Position numbers and translations under genes: made by a program. A DNA stretch of 64,000 nucleotides from Pseudomonas laurylsulfatiphila (lineage in GTDB: Bacteria; Pseudomonadota; Gammaproteobacteria; Pseudomonadales; Pseudomonadaceae): positions 930,001-994,000 of the forward strand of contig NZ_NIRS01000001.1 of the NCBI RefSeq assembly GCF_002934665.1, in the 5' to 3' direction. Below, one piece after another: positions 9,008 to 17,077 of the stretch (positions are counted from its first letter, which is position 1; the number at the start of each line of letters is the position of its first letter). Below the pieces are notes generated by a model. That model was not told where the DNA came from and made no database searches. It worked only from the letters and a program-made list of their open reading frames with translations.

Positions 9008-10962
9008 TGAGCGCACCTGTCCTCACCACCCTGCTGGTGGCCAACCGTGGCGAAATCGCTTGCCGGGTGATGCGTACCGCCAAGGCCCTGGGCCTGACGA
9101 CCGTGGCCGTGCACAGCGCCACCGACCGTGACGCCCGGCACAGCCGCGAAGCCGACATTCGCGTTGACCTCGGTGGCAGCAAAGCCGCCGACAGCTATCT
9201 GCAGATCGACAAGCTGATCGCCGCCGCCAAGGCCAGCGGCGCCCAGGCGATTCACCCCGGCTATGGCTTTCTGTCGGAGAACGCCGGATTCGCCCGCGCC
9301 ATCGAAAACGCTGGCCTGATATTCCTCGGCCCACCTGCCTCGGCCATCGACGCCATGGGCAGCAAGTCCGCGGCCAAAGCCTTGATGGAAACCGCTGGCG
9401 TGCCACTGGTGCCTGGTTATCACGGCGAAGCCCAGGACCTGGAAACCTTCCGCGATGCCTGCGAACGTATCGGCTACCCGGTTCTGCTCAAGGCCACCGC
9501 AGGTGGCGGCGGCAAAGGCATGAAAGTGGTCGAGGACGTCAGCCAACTGGCCGAAGCCCTGGCCTCGGCCCAGCGTGAGGCGCAATCGTCGTTCGGCGAT
9601 TCGCGGATGCTGGTGGAGAAATACCTGCTCAAGCCACGTCATGTGGAAATCCAGGTGTTCGCCGACCAGCACGGCAACTGCCTGTACCTCAACGAGCGTG
9701 ACTGCTCGATTCAGCGCCGGCACCAGAAAGTCGTCGAAGAAGCCCCGGCACCGGGCCTGAGCCCGGAACTGCGGCGCGCCATGGGTGAAGCGGCTGTGCG
9801 TTCGGCGCAGGCCATCGGCTACGTCGGTGCCGGCACCGTCGAGTTTTTGCTGGATGCACGCGGCGAATTCTTCTTCATGGAGATGAACACCCGCCTGCAA
9901 GTCGAACACCCGGTCACCGAAGCCATCACCGGCCTCGACCTGGTGGCCTGGCAGATTCGCGTGGCACGCGGCGAAGCGTTGCCGATGACTCAGGATCAGG
10001 TGCCGCTGGTGGGTCACGCGATCGAAGTGCGGCTGTACGCCGAAGATCCGGGCAATGATTTCCTGCCGGCGACCGGTCGCCTGGAACTGTATCGCGAATC
10101 CGCCCCAGGGCCCGGGCGCCGGGTGGACAGCGGCGTTGAAGAAGGCGATGAAATTTCGCCGTTCTACGACCCGATGCTCGGCAAGCTGATTGCCTGGGGC
10201 GAGGATCGTGAACAGGCACGGTTGCGCCTGCTGAGCATGCTCGACGAGTTCGCTATCGGCGGGTTGAAGACCAACATCAATTTCCTGCGGCGCATCATCG
10301 GTCACCCGGCGTTCGCCGCTGCCGAACTCGATACCGGCTTCATTCCGCGTTATCAGGAACAGTTGCTGCCGGCGCCAGCGGAACTCGGCGATGAATTCTG
10401 GCAAGCCGCCGCCCAGGCATTTGCCCAGAGCCAGCCGCACGCAACCCGTGCCGATGACCCGGGTTCACCGTGGGCGGTGCCAAATGGTCTGCGTGCCGGT
10501 TTGCCGAGAGAAATCACTCTGCACTTGAGTTGTGAAGGCCAGGACCGTGCGTTGACCCTGGGCGACATCAATGCCCACAGCGCGCGGCTCAAGGGTGAGC
10601 ATCTGTTGACCGAGCAGGCTGGCGTGCGCCGTCAACACCGCGCAATACGCCGTGGCGAGCAGGTGTATTTGCAGTGGGATGGCGAATTGCACCGCATCGA
10701 GGCCTACGACCCGATCAGCGCCGTCGAGGCCAGCCACAGCCATCAGGGCGGGCTGACCGCACCGATGAACGGCAGCATCGTCCGCGTGCTGGTGGAGGCC
10801 GGGCAATCGGTCGAGGCCGGGGCGCAGTTGGTGGTACTGGAAGCGATGAAGATGGAGCACAGCATTCGCGCGCCCCATGCCGGGGTGATCAAGGCGCTGT
10901 ATTGCCAGGAAGGCGAGATGGTCAGCGAAGGCAGTGCGCTGGTCGAACTGGAAGAAGCGTGA
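9007..10962 (+). CDS. liuD: 3-methylcrotonyl-CoA carboxylase, biotin (alpha) subunit
   Basis: A 651-residue biotin-dependent carboxylase subunit. The biotin carboxylase N-domain starts 'LLVANRGEIACRVMRTA', and the ATP-grasp glycine loop 'KATAGGGGKGMKVV' is near residue 160. The metal/bicarbonate site 'FMEMNTRLQVEHPVTE' is near 290. The biotinyl domain at the end carries 'LEAMKMEHSIRAP' with the acceptor Lys. It carboxylates biotin for LiuB. The ATG shares one base with the liuC stop. An in-frame extension to 8785 overlaps liuC and is rejected. Confidence 0.97.
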   Translation: MSAPVLTTLLVANRGEIACRVMRTAKALGLTTVAVHSATDRDARHSREADIRVDLGGSKAADSYLQIDKLIAAAKASGAQAIHPGYGFLSENAGFARAIENAGLIFLGPPASAIDAMGSKSAAKALMETAGVPLVPGYHGEAQDLETFRDACERIGYPVLLKATAGGGGKGMKVVEDVSQLAEALASAQREAQSSFGDSRMLVEKYLLKPRHVEIQVFADQHGNCLYLNERDCSIQRRHQKVVEEAPAPGLSPELRRAMGEAAVRSAQAIGYVGAGTVEFLLDARGEFFFMEMNTRLQVEHPVTEAITGLDLVAWQIRVARGEALPMTQDQVPLVGHAIEVRLYAEDPGNDFLPATGRLELYRESAPGPGRRVDSGVEEGDEISPFYDPMLGKLIAWGEDREQARLRLLSMLDEFAIGGLKTNINFLRRIIGHPAFAAAELDTGFIPRYQEQLLPAPAELGDEFWQAAAQAFAQSQPHATRADDPGSPWAVPNGLRAGLPREITLHLSCEGQDRALTLGDINAHSARLKGEHLLTEQAGVRRQHRAIRRGEQVYLQWDGELHRIEAYDPISAVEASHSHQGGLTAPMNGSIVRVLVEAGQSVEAGAQLVVLEAMKMEHSIRAPHAGVIKALYCQEGEMVSEGSALVELEEA

Positions 10963-10967
10963 AATGA

Positions 10968-11000
10968 AGATCGGTCCTGCGCATTGCCAGGACCGATCTG
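10968..11000 (+). terminator. Terminator after liuD
   Basis: AGATCGGTCCTG and CAGGACCGATCT form a 12-base perfect stem with an 8-base loop immediately after the liuD stop. No clear T-run follows, so it may act as a bidirectional stop shared with the convergent repressor gene or as an mRNA stabiliser. Confidence 0.6.
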
Positions 11001-11001
11001 A

Positions 11002-11649
11002 TCAGAACCTGGCTGTTGCCTGAACCACTACGCCGATGATTCGACACTCGTCGGCGTACAAGGTTTTTGGATACGTCGGATTGAGCGGAACCAGATAACG
11101 CTGACCACCCTCTTCGATCAGCTTGCGAAACGTGGCTTCGGCGCTGTCCGGCCACTGGGCAATGACCAGTTTGCCAGGCACGGCTTCCATGGCCGGGTCC
11201 ACCAGAATCAGCATGCCTTCCGGGATGCTGATGCCATTGGGCGCGGTCATCGCATCGCCCGCCACTCTCAACCAGAATGCCGGCCCCCGGGCGTGGTAAT
11301 CGGACAGTTCATAGCGCGCCTTGCCATACACCGGGACCTCGCCGTCGCGCACTTCGGCAGGCTCGTGCCAGTCACTGATCGGGTAGCGAAAGTACGGGTT
11401 GTACTTGTGGGCCAGGGGGATTTCGTCCTCCGCTGACGCCTGCGGCTCCCGGATCACCAGCGCCACTTCGAGAAACTCCAGGCCCAGCGCCTGCAGCACA
11501 CGGTTCATGTCTTCGATGCCGGGTTCACGACGTTTGTTGAGCCAGTGACCAATGCCGCCCTGGGACATCCCGAGGCGCTCGGCGAGTATCTCTTGAGTGA
11601 TTTTGAGTTCACTCATCTTGGCCTTGACCAATTCAATCCATTTATCCAT
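11002..11649 (-). CDS. S24/LexA-type HTH repressor (PrtR/CI-like), catalytic Ser replaced
   Basis: A 215-residue phage-repressor-like protein. The XRE helix-turn-helix is at residues 12-55 ('TQEILAERLGMSQGGIGHWL'), and the S24 peptidase-like domain is at about 105-210. In self-cleaving relatives the motif is V-x-GDSM; here it reads VAGDAM, so the nucleophilic Ser is Ala at residue 133 (codon 11251-11253). A Lys at the usual general-base region is present near 176. The repressor may therefore not autocleave after DNA damage. The ATG at 11649 is chosen for the family N-terminus; the frame extends to 11691. It is divergent from a DUF6124 gene, and no phage genes are nearby. Confidence 0.85.
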   Translation of the reverse strand: MDKWIELVKAKMSELKITQEILAERLGMSQGGIGHWLNKRREPGIEDMNRVLQALGLEFLEVALVIREPQASAEDEIPLAHKYNPYFRYPISDWHEPAEVRDGEVPVYGKARYELSDYHARGPAFWLRVAGDAMTAPNGISIPEGMLILVDPAMEAVPGKLVIAQWPDSAEATFRKLIEEGGQRYLVPLNPTYPKTLYADECRIIGVVVQATARF

Positions 11650-11717
11650 GTGCGGCACGATACGTGGGCGCCTCCGACCATCAAAACACAAATTGTAGTA
11701 TTTAAATCCTCGTCACA

Positions 11718-11732
11718 AATACATTTCGTATT
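11718..11732. promoter_or_regulatory. Candidate repressor operator in the divergent region
   Basis: AATAC-ATTTC-GTATT is a 5-base inverted repeat with a 5-base spacer in the AT-rich 129-base gap between the S24 repressor and the DUF6124 gene. A related TAGTATTTAAAT sequence lies about 25 bases to the left. It is a plausible site for the adjacent repressor, by position only. Confidence 0.4.
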
Positions 11733-11778
11733 AGGATCGACTCACGGATCTGAATCTAACACGGAGCTTGCCATCGCC

Positions 11779-12120
11779 ATGAACCCACCCGCCAATGACC
11801 TGCCGGACATGCAAATCGACACTACCCTCACCTCATCCCTGGACTCGGCGGCGGCACAACGCGCTCTGGACTATTACCTGAAACCTGCCGTTTCGGAGGA
11901 AGTGGCCGAGTCGCGTTTTTTTGATGTCAACCGCAACATCAGCGGCGAAGAGGCGCTGGTCCATGCCTTGGACCTGTTGCGTTGCGCTGCCGCCACCGCG
12001 TACGAATCAGCCAGTCACCTGCAAGGCGTAAACCGTGACCTGGCGTTTTCGACGGTGCACATGATCGACATGGCCAAGGCGATGGTCGATCGATCGCTGG
12101 AAAAGTATGAAAACGCTTGA
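11779..12120 (+). CDS. DUF6124-family protein
   Basis: A 113-residue protein of a small family common in Pseudomonas (older name DUF3077). An acidic, flexible N-terminus of about 35 residues precedes a helical part with 'ALVHALDLLRCAAATAYES' and 'VHMIDMAKAMVDRSLE'. It has no signal peptide or membrane segment, and the function is unknown. It is divergent from the S24 repressor, a possible regulator. ATG at 11779 has GGAGCTTG upstream. The longer frame to 11545 would overlap the repressor and is rejected. Confidence 0.75.
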   Translation: MNPPANDLPDMQIDTTLTSSLDSAAAQRALDYYLKPAVSEEVAESRFFDVNRNISGEEALVHALDLLRCAAATAYESASHLQGVNRDLAFSTVHMIDMAKAMVDRSLEKYENA

Positions 12121-12179
12121 GGTGAGAAGGCAGATCAAGAGGACAGGAAAGAATTTTCCTGTCGCGCAGGTAAAAACGC

Positions 12180-12211
12180 TTGACCCGCAAACGAGAATGA
12201 TTATTATTGCA
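12180..12211 (+). promoter_or_regulatory. Fur-controlled promoter of the PrrF-like RNA
   Basis: TTGACC (12180-12185) and TATTAT (12202-12207), 16 bases apart, form a -35/-10 pair. The sequence GAGAATGATTATTATTGCA (12193-12211) over the -10 matches a Fur box. Ferric Fur would block the promoter, and iron starvation would release it. Confidence 0.75.
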
Positions 12212-12213
12212 TC

Positions 12214-12327
12214 AACTGGTCGCGAGATCAGTCGATGGACCAGGTGACCTTAGGTCGGTCTCCTGGACTATCTCCTCATCAGGCTAATCACGGTTTTTGA
12301 CCCGGCTTTTTGCCGGGTCTTTTTTTG
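12214..12327 (+). ncRNA. prrF: PrrF-type iron-responsive small RNA
   Basis: About 114 bases starting 'AACTGGTCGCGAGATCAG', which I recognise as the 5' end of Pseudomonas PrrF RNAs. It continues through 'CTCCTCATCAGGCTAATC', the single-stranded core that pairs with sodB and other iron-protein mRNAs, to a terminator ending in a T-run. A Fur box covers the promoter. PrrF RNAs shut down synthesis of iron-containing proteins when iron is low. Which of the two prrF copies this is cannot be told. It lies alone between the DUF6124 gene and an M14 peptidase gene. Confidence 0.88.
12299..12327 (+). terminator. Terminator of the PrrF-like RNA
   Basis: GACCCGGC-TTTTT-GCCGGGTC followed by TTTTTTT is a textbook intrinsic terminator. 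The remaining 278 bases up to the next gene hold no further feature that I can support. Confidence 0.92.
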
Positions 12328-12605
12328 CCAGTTTTTTCTGGCTTTGGCTTCAGGCTAATGAAGTCTTTGGGTGCCGCAAATTCGATGGCGCGGATGATAT
12401 CAAAAGAATTCCAGTTGGCAAGAGAAGCCCGGCATCATGGGTTCAAACCAGCGACAGATAGCACTTGAGAATCAATCGCATAGTCTCTAAGCTGCGTCAG
12501 CGTCAAGGAGGACGCCCCCACCTCTGCACCCCGCAATTTCCCTCGGTTTCACCCCTCTCTTGCGTGTAAAGTAGCCGCGATAAAAATCATATTCAGGACC
12601 CGATT

Positions 12606-13757
12606 ATGACCGTGGCCAAATCCTCTTTCGACATCAGTGCCAACTTCGACAGCGGCAACATCCAAGTCATCGACATCAGCGATCCGCTCAAACCGCTTCT
12701 GGCCATTCGTCCGGACACCCGCAGTGCCCATTTCCAGTGGTTCCACTTCAAGGCCAGCGGCCTGCATGTCGGCCAGGACCACTGGTTTCGCCTGAACAAT
12801 GCCAGCCAATCCTCCTATAACAAGGCCTGGACCGGCTATCAGGCGGTGGCGTCCTACGATCACGTCAACTGGTTCCGCGTACCCACCATTTTCGAAGGCG
12901 ACTGCCTGCGTTTCAGCCTCGAAGCCGAACAGACCCACGCCTGGTTCGCCTACTTCGAACCCTACAGCCGTGGCCGTCACGACTGGCTGATCGAGCAGGC
13001 GCTGAGCAAGGCCGGTACCGAACTGCTTGCCACCGGCAAGAGCGTCGAAGGCCGTGACATCCAGCTGTTGCGCAAAGGCACCGGGGCCGAAGGCCGACGC
13101 AAGGTGTGGATGATCGCCCAGCAACATCCGGGCGAACACATGGCCGAGTGGTTCATGGAAGGCGTGATCGAACGCCTGGAAAAACACGACGACCCTGTGC
13201 TGAACAAACTGCTGGCCAGCGCCGACCTGTACCTGGTACCGAACATGAACCCGGATGGTGCCTTCCACGGCCACCTGCGCACCAACGCCATGGGCCAGGA
13301 CCTCAATCGTGCCTGGCAGAGCGCCAGTCAGGAAATCAGCCCGGAGGTCCTGTTCGTTCAGCAGCAGATGGAAAAGTACGGCGTCGATATGTTCCTCGAC
13401 GTTCACGGCGACGAGGAAATCCCTCACGTGTTCACCGCCGGCTGCGAAGGCAATCCAGGCTACACGCCACGGATCGAAAAGCTCGAAGAGCACTTCCGCA
13501 GCCACCTGAAGCACACCACCAAAGACTTCCAGACCAAGTACGGCTACACCCGCGACGAACCGGGCCAGGCCAACATGACGCTGGCCTGCAACAGCGTCGG
13601 CCAGAAGTACGACTGCCTGTCACTGACCCTGGAAATGCCGTTCAAGGATCATGACGACCATCCGAATCCGTTGACGGGCTGGTCGGGCAAGCGGTCGAAG
13701 CAGTTGGGCAAGGATGTGCTGACCACGCTTGCCGATATGGTCGATACCTTGCGCTGA
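12606..13757 (+). CDS. M14-family zinc carboxypeptidase (cytosolic carboxypeptidase-like)
   Basis: A 383-residue enzyme with an N-terminal beta domain (about 1-120) and an M14 peptidase domain (about 130-380), the layout of the cytosolic carboxypeptidase/AGBL branch. The zinc ligands are H and E in 'QQHPGEHMAEW' near residue 178, plus the His of 'LDVHGDEE' near 265. 'NMNPDGAFHGHLRTNAMGQDLNR' carries the substrate Arg and Asn. The catalytic Glu is in 'LTLEMPFKD' near 345. No signal peptide is present, so it acts in the cytoplasm. The natural substrate of the bacterial members is not established. It is monocistronic and ends at a REP doublet. Confidence 0.9.
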   Translation: MTVAKSSFDISANFDSGNIQVIDISDPLKPLLAIRPDTRSAHFQWFHFKASGLHVGQDHWFRLNNASQSSYNKAWTGYQAVASYDHVNWFRVPTIFEGDCLRFSLEAEQTHAWFAYFEPYSRGRHDWLIEQALSKAGTELLATGKSVEGRDIQLLRKGTGAEGRRKVWMIAQQHPGEHMAEWFMEGVIERLEKHDDPVLNKLLASADLYLVPNMNPDGAFHGHLRTNAMGQDLNRAWQSASQEISPEVLFVQQQMEKYGVDMFLDVHGDEEIPHVFTAGCEGNPGYTPRIEKLEEHFRSHLKHTTKDFQTKYGYTRDEPGQANMTLACNSVGQKYDCLSLTLEMPFKDHDDHPNPLTGWSGKRSKQLGKDVLTTLADMVDTLR

Positions 13758-13765
13758 TCACCCTT

Positions 13766-13850
13766 CAAGATCAAAAGATCGCAGCCTCCGGCAGCTCCTA
13801 CAGAAATCGGTGTATCTCTGTAGGAGCTGCCGAAGGCTGCGATCTTTTTT
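13766..13850. repeat. REP doublet, GATCTTTTGA type, between convergent genes
   Basis: AAGATCAAAAGATCGCAGCC...CTCCTACAG and its inverse CTGTAGGAGCTGCCGAAGGC...GATCTTTTTT. The T-run at the right end could make it a terminator for the M14 peptidase gene. Confidence 0.88.
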
Positions 13851-13860
13851 CAGGCGGCTA

Positions 13861-14406
13861 TTAACCGCGGTCCTTACCCCGCAACATACTGTCCAGCACT
13901 TCATCACGCCGCACCCAACCGTGAAACAACGCAGCCGCCAGATGCAGCAACACGGTCAGAAACAGCAGATACGCCAGATAGCCATGCGCCTTGCGCAAAA
14001 ACGCAAACAGCTGCGCATTCGCCGACACAATCGACGGCAGTTGCAACGAACTGCTGAGCATCACCGGTTCGCCCGATGCCGAAATCATCGCCCAGCCCAG
14101 CAGCGGCAAGACCAGCATCAGTGCATACAACAAGACATGCGAAGCCTTGGCCGCCAGCGCTTGCCAACCCGGCAGGTCCGCCGGCAGCGGTGGCTGCGTG
14201 GTGGAGAAGCGCACCACCAGACGCACAATCACCAACAGCAAAATCGCGACCCCCAAGGGTTTGTGCAAATGGATCAGCCATTCATGCCGCTCGGACACCG
14301 AGGCGACCATGCCGGCACCGATAAACAGCATGGCGATGATCATCAGCGCCATCAGCCAGTGAAGCAGGCGCGCCAGCGGGGCGAAGTGGTTCGGTTGGGT
14401 GCTCAT
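13861..14406 (-). CDS. Cytochrome b561-type membrane protein
   Basis: A 181-residue four-helix membrane protein (segments near 10-32, 45-66, 88-110 and 140-162). The conserved His residues of diheme cytochrome b561 are in 'ARLLHWLMA', 'LIHLHKPLG', 'ASHVLLYAL' and 'KAHGYLAYLL' or 'VLLHLAAALFH'. It passes electrons across the inner membrane from the quinone pool. The start overlaps the end of the peroxidase gene by four bases, so the pair is one operon. It is a likely electron donor to the periplasm-facing peroxidase. Confidence 0.92.
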   Translation of the reverse strand: MSTQPNHFAPLARLLHWLMALMIIAMLFIGAGMVASVSERHEWLIHLHKPLGVAILLLVIVRLVVRFSTTQPPLPADLPGWQALAAKASHVLLYALMLVLPLLGWAMISASGEPVMLSSSLQLPSIVSANAQLFAFLRKAHGYLAYLLFLTVLLHLAAALFHGWVRRDEVLDSMLRGKDRG

Positions 14407-15488
14407 TGCTGAACCTCCTGCTTGGCGGCGGGCAACTGGCTGACTTCGCTGGTGCGACGCAGGTAGGAATTGGCGTAACCGGCTGAACGCGCGGCGAGCA
14501 ACGGGTCGTCGGAACCTTCGATTCCGGCAGGCAACACCAGCGGGTCGTAGTTGATGTCACGGCATTCGCCGTTAAGTTGCGGCTGAGTCTTTTCAAGCAC
14601 CAGCGTGCCAGCGTTCAACACCTTGCGTCCTTCGGGCCAGGCCTTGCTGGCGTCGTTCACCGGATCGCCGGGGTTGGCCAGGGTGATGTTCAGTTGCCAG
14701 CGCAAGGGGCCTGCGGCGATTCGCTGGACCAGGTCTTTCTCCAGGAAATCACTGCCCTCCGGCGCCGTGGCCCCGGGTGCGTCCTGGGCCAGAGGCACCA
14801 TGTTCCAGCGCACGGCCTGGCGTTGACCCGCCGCGTTGACCAGGTAGAACGCATTGACGCTGTTGTAGTTTTCGGTCACGTAACTGGCCGACGGTTTGGC
14901 GGTTTTGATCCAGGCCAGGAAGGGTGCCGCTTCCGGGTGCGAAGCAAAGAATGCGGGCACGGCCTTGGGGTCCGGCTTGCCCGTGGCCGGGTCTGGCGAC
15001 TGGGCGCTTTGCAATTGATAGAACGCCTCGGGCGTGCCCACCGGGAACACCGGCATGCTGTTCATCCCGGTGCGCCACTGCTGGCCGTTGGCCTGGGTGA
15101 AACGCAAGGCCATGCTGCGGATCGGCACGGCACTGTCCGGCGCGTAGGGGTTGCCGGCCGGCAAGGCGAAACGCCCGACCACCGGCGTCTGCGCCTCATT
15201 GAACACCTGAGCGGTGGAATAGCTGCGCGCCTCACCACTGCTTTCGAAATGCCCGATCACGCACACGCCTTTGGAATGGTTGCGGCGAAAACCCGGATGT
15301 ACGCCGTTGTTGGTTTCCAGCACGTTGATCAGTTTCTTCGGGGTCAGGCGCTGTGGGTCGAAGGTGCCGTTGACGTAGGCAAACGCCCCTGCCAGTGCGG
15401 CAACGACCACGGCAATGCCTGCCAGACGCAACGTCAGGCTCCCTGCACTCAAGGGTGGCCGGGTTGGCGGTGATGATCGATCTACCAT
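14403..15488 (-). CDS. Membrane-anchored catalase-family peroxidase
   Basis: A 361-residue protein of the SrpA-type catalase-related peroxidase family. A single N-terminal membrane anchor lies at about residues 18-40. The catalase core carries 'NNGVHPGFRRNHSKGVCVIGHF', with the distal His in 'GVHPG', the 'PIRSMALRF' strand and the family 'NYNSVNAFYLVN' region. It is shorter than true catalase and probably reduces peroxides using electrons from the adjacent cytochrome b561. ATG at 15488 has GGAG upstream; the frame extends to 15560 through the promoter. It is transcribed from an ECF-type promoter that mirrors the one before the sigma gene. Confidence 0.88.
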   Translation of the reverse strand: MVDRSSPPTRPPLSAGSLTLRLAGIAVVVAALAGAFAYVNGTFDPQRLTPKKLINVLETNNGVHPGFRRNHSKGVCVIGHFESSGEARSYSTAQVFNEAQTPVVGRFALPAGNPYAPDSAVPIRSMALRFTQANGQQWRTGMNSMPVFPVGTPEAFYQLQSAQSPDPATGKPDPKAVPAFFASHPEAAPFLAWIKTAKPSASYVTENYNSVNAFYLVNAAGQRQAVRWNMVPLAQDAPGATAPEGSDFLEKDLVQRIAAGPLRWQLNITLANPGDPVNDASKAWPEGRKVLNAGTLVLEKTQPQLNGECRDINYDPLVLPAGIEGSDDPLLAARSAGYANSYLRRTSEVSQLPAAKQEVQQ

Positions 15489-15531
15489 GAAAGACTCCAG
15501 GGCCATCGGCCACAAGTGAGAAGAATCAAGC

Positions 15532-15557
15532 AGACGAACCGCACACAGGTTTATTCC
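15532..15557 (-). promoter_or_regulatory. ECF-type promoter of the peroxidase/cytochrome operon
   Basis: On the minus strand GGAAT (15557-15553, within GGAATAA) is followed, 17 bases on, by GTC (15535-15533, within CGTCT). The same motif with the same 17-base spacing drives the sigma gene on the other strand. Confidence 0.8.
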
Positions 15558-15585
15558 CACGCACGGTATTTATTTTTTCTGACGT

Positions 15586-15611
15586 GGAATAACCTCGAAT
15601 ACCGAGCGTCT
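15586..15611 (+). promoter_or_regulatory. ECF-type promoter of the sigma/anti-sigma operon
   Basis: GGAAT (15586-15590, within GGAATAA) and GTC (15608-15610, within CGTCT) are 17 bases apart, about 40 bases before the sigma ATG. This fits an autoregulated ECF sigma factor. Confidence 0.8.
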
Positions 15612-15651
15612 TCCTGGTCCACTGTCCAGCGTAGTGACTAGTCAGGACTTC

Positions 15652-16158
15652 ATGAACGATATCGACGAACAACTCAGAGAAATCATTCCCCGATTGCGAC
15701 GGTTCGCTGTGTCGCTGACGCGCAACCCGAGCAGCGCTGACGACTTGGTGCAGGCGAGCCTGGAGCGGGCACTGTCGAGTTGGGCTGGCAAACGCGCCGA
15801 GGGCGACTTGCGCGCCTGGCTGTTCTCGATTCTGTATCGGCAGTTTCTCGATGCGCACCGCCGCTCCCGGCGCTACGCGCGCATGCTCGATTTTTTCACC
15901 GGCCGCGACGATGCCCAGCCCTCGGTGGAGCGCACCGTCATTGCCCAATCGACCCTCAATGCCTTCGATCAACTGCCCACCGAACAACGTGCGCTGCTGC
16001 TCTGGGTCTCGGTAGAAGGCTTGAGTTACAAGGAGGTCGCCGAGATTCTCGACGTCCCCACCGGCACCGTGATGTCCCGCCTGTCCCGGGCTCGCCAGGC
16101 CCTGCGCCAACTCAGCGATGGCGAAATCAACCGCCCATCCCTGCGGAGACTCAAATGA
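15652..16158 (+). CDS. ECF-family RNA polymerase sigma factor
   Basis: A 168-residue sigma factor with regions 2 (about 15-80, 'SADDLVQASLERAL' and 'LRAWLFSILYRQFLDAHRR') and 4 (about 105-160, 'YKEVAEILDVPTGTVMSRLSRARQAL'). The ATG at 15652 follows AGGA at a suitable distance; the GTG at 15634 is an alternative. The next gene is a membrane anti-sigma factor with a four-base overlap. The opposite operon encodes a peroxidase and cytochrome b561, a neighbourhood that I recall for ECF group 26, though group assignment needs a profile search. The matching promoters show the likely regulon. Confidence 0.93.
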   Translation: MNDIDEQLREIIPRLRRFAVSLTRNPSSADDLVQASLERALSSWAGKRAEGDLRAWLFSILYRQFLDAHRRSRRYARMLDFFTGRDDAQPSVERTVIAQSTLNAFDQLPTEQRALLLWVSVEGLSYKEVAEILDVPTGTVMSRLSRARQALRQLSDGEINRPSLRRLK

Positions 16159-16907
16159 TCAGCATGCCCCCCAGCGAGCGAGACCTGCACGCCTACGTCG
16201 ACCACCAACTGAGCGACGCCGACCGGCGCCTGGTGGAGACTTTTCTGGCCACTAACCCGCAGGTGGCGGCGCAAGTACGCGCCTGGCAGCAGGATGCCCA
16301 GGCACTGCGCGCAGCCTTGAGTGGCGCCTTGCAACAACCGTCTAACCCGAACCTTGATCCGGCGGTCATACGCCAGCGCCTCAAACGCCAATCCCGTCGA
16401 CACCTGGCCAGTGCCGCGGTGTTGCTCATCGCCGTCAGCGTCGGCGGTTTCAGCGGTTGGCAAGCGCGGGAGATGACACTCGCGAGCCCCCAGCTTCCAA
16501 TGACCGATGCCCTGCAGGCGTATCGCCTGATTGCCCAGCAAGGCATCCTGCCGGCGGATTACAAGGCCGGCGACGACGGTGACATGCAAGGTTGGCTCGA
16601 CCGCTACTTCACCCGGGCCAATCGCCTGCCCAACCTCTCGGGTGCCGGGTTCAAGCCGGCCAGCGGGCGTTTGCTGAGTACCGAGCAAGGCCCGGCAGCC
16701 ATGGTGGTCTACGAGAACCAGGGCGGGCAGAAAATCAGTTTCTATGTGCGCCCGCCAGGACCGAAAAACTTCCTGCTGCCCCGTGGCAGCCGGAGCGATG
16801 GAGACCTGCAGGCCGAGTACTGGTCCGGTGGTGGCTACAACTATGCGATGGTCAGCCCGGCGGACACAGCGGCGGCGCAGATGCTCAAGCAGACCGTGCA
16901 GTTCTGA
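16155..16907 (+). CDS. Membrane-bound anti-sigma factor
   Basis: A 250-residue protein. The N-terminal anti-sigma domain starts 'SERDLHAYVDHQLSDADRR', the short helical zinc-less form typical of ECF partners. One membrane segment is at about residues 83-101. A periplasmic domain of about 145 residues follows, with 'YKAGDDGDMQGWLDRYF' and a beta-rich end. The periplasmic part is the presumed sensor of an oxidative signal. ATG overlaps the sigma stop (ATGA). Five near upstream in-frame starts overlap the sigma gene and are rejected. Confidence 0.88.
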   Translation: MISMPPSERDLHAYVDHQLSDADRRLVETFLATNPQVAAQVRAWQQDAQALRAALSGALQQPSNPNLDPAVIRQRLKRQSRRHLASAAVLLIAVSVGGFSGWQAREMTLASPQLPMTDALQAYRLIAQQGILPADYKAGDDGDMQGWLDRYFTRANRLPNLSGAGFKPASGRLLSTEQGPAAMVVYENQGGQKISFYVRPPGPKNFLLPRGSRSDGDLQAEYWSGGGYNYAMVSPADTAAAQMLKQTVQF

Positions 16908-16913
16908 TCCCCC

Positions 16914-16940
16914 TCTGGGGGAGCAAGCTCGCTCCCACAG
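16914..16940. repeat. Single degenerate REP
   Basis: CTGGGGGAGCAAGCTCGCTCCCACAG, one palindromic unit without an inverted partner, just after the anti-sigma gene. It may act as its transcript end. Confidence 0.7.
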
Positions 16941-17077
16941 GGTTTACGGTGTTCCTTTTGAACCCGGTTACGATGGCTCGGAATATGCCGACACAACTGG
17001 AGGCAAATTCCCTCATCTGGTTACACTATGCCGCCGCAGCTCGGGGAGCCTGCCCGCACACCAGAGGTGACATCTCA

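Noticed and set aside
5279..10962. Geranyl-CoA (atu) rather than leucine (liu) cluster
   Set aside because: The isovaleryl-CoA dehydrogenase Glu position and the HMG-CoA lyase gene identify the leucine pathway.
11002..12120. Prophage or pyocin locus
   Set aside because: A phage-type repressor is present, but no structural, lysis or integrase genes follow on either side.
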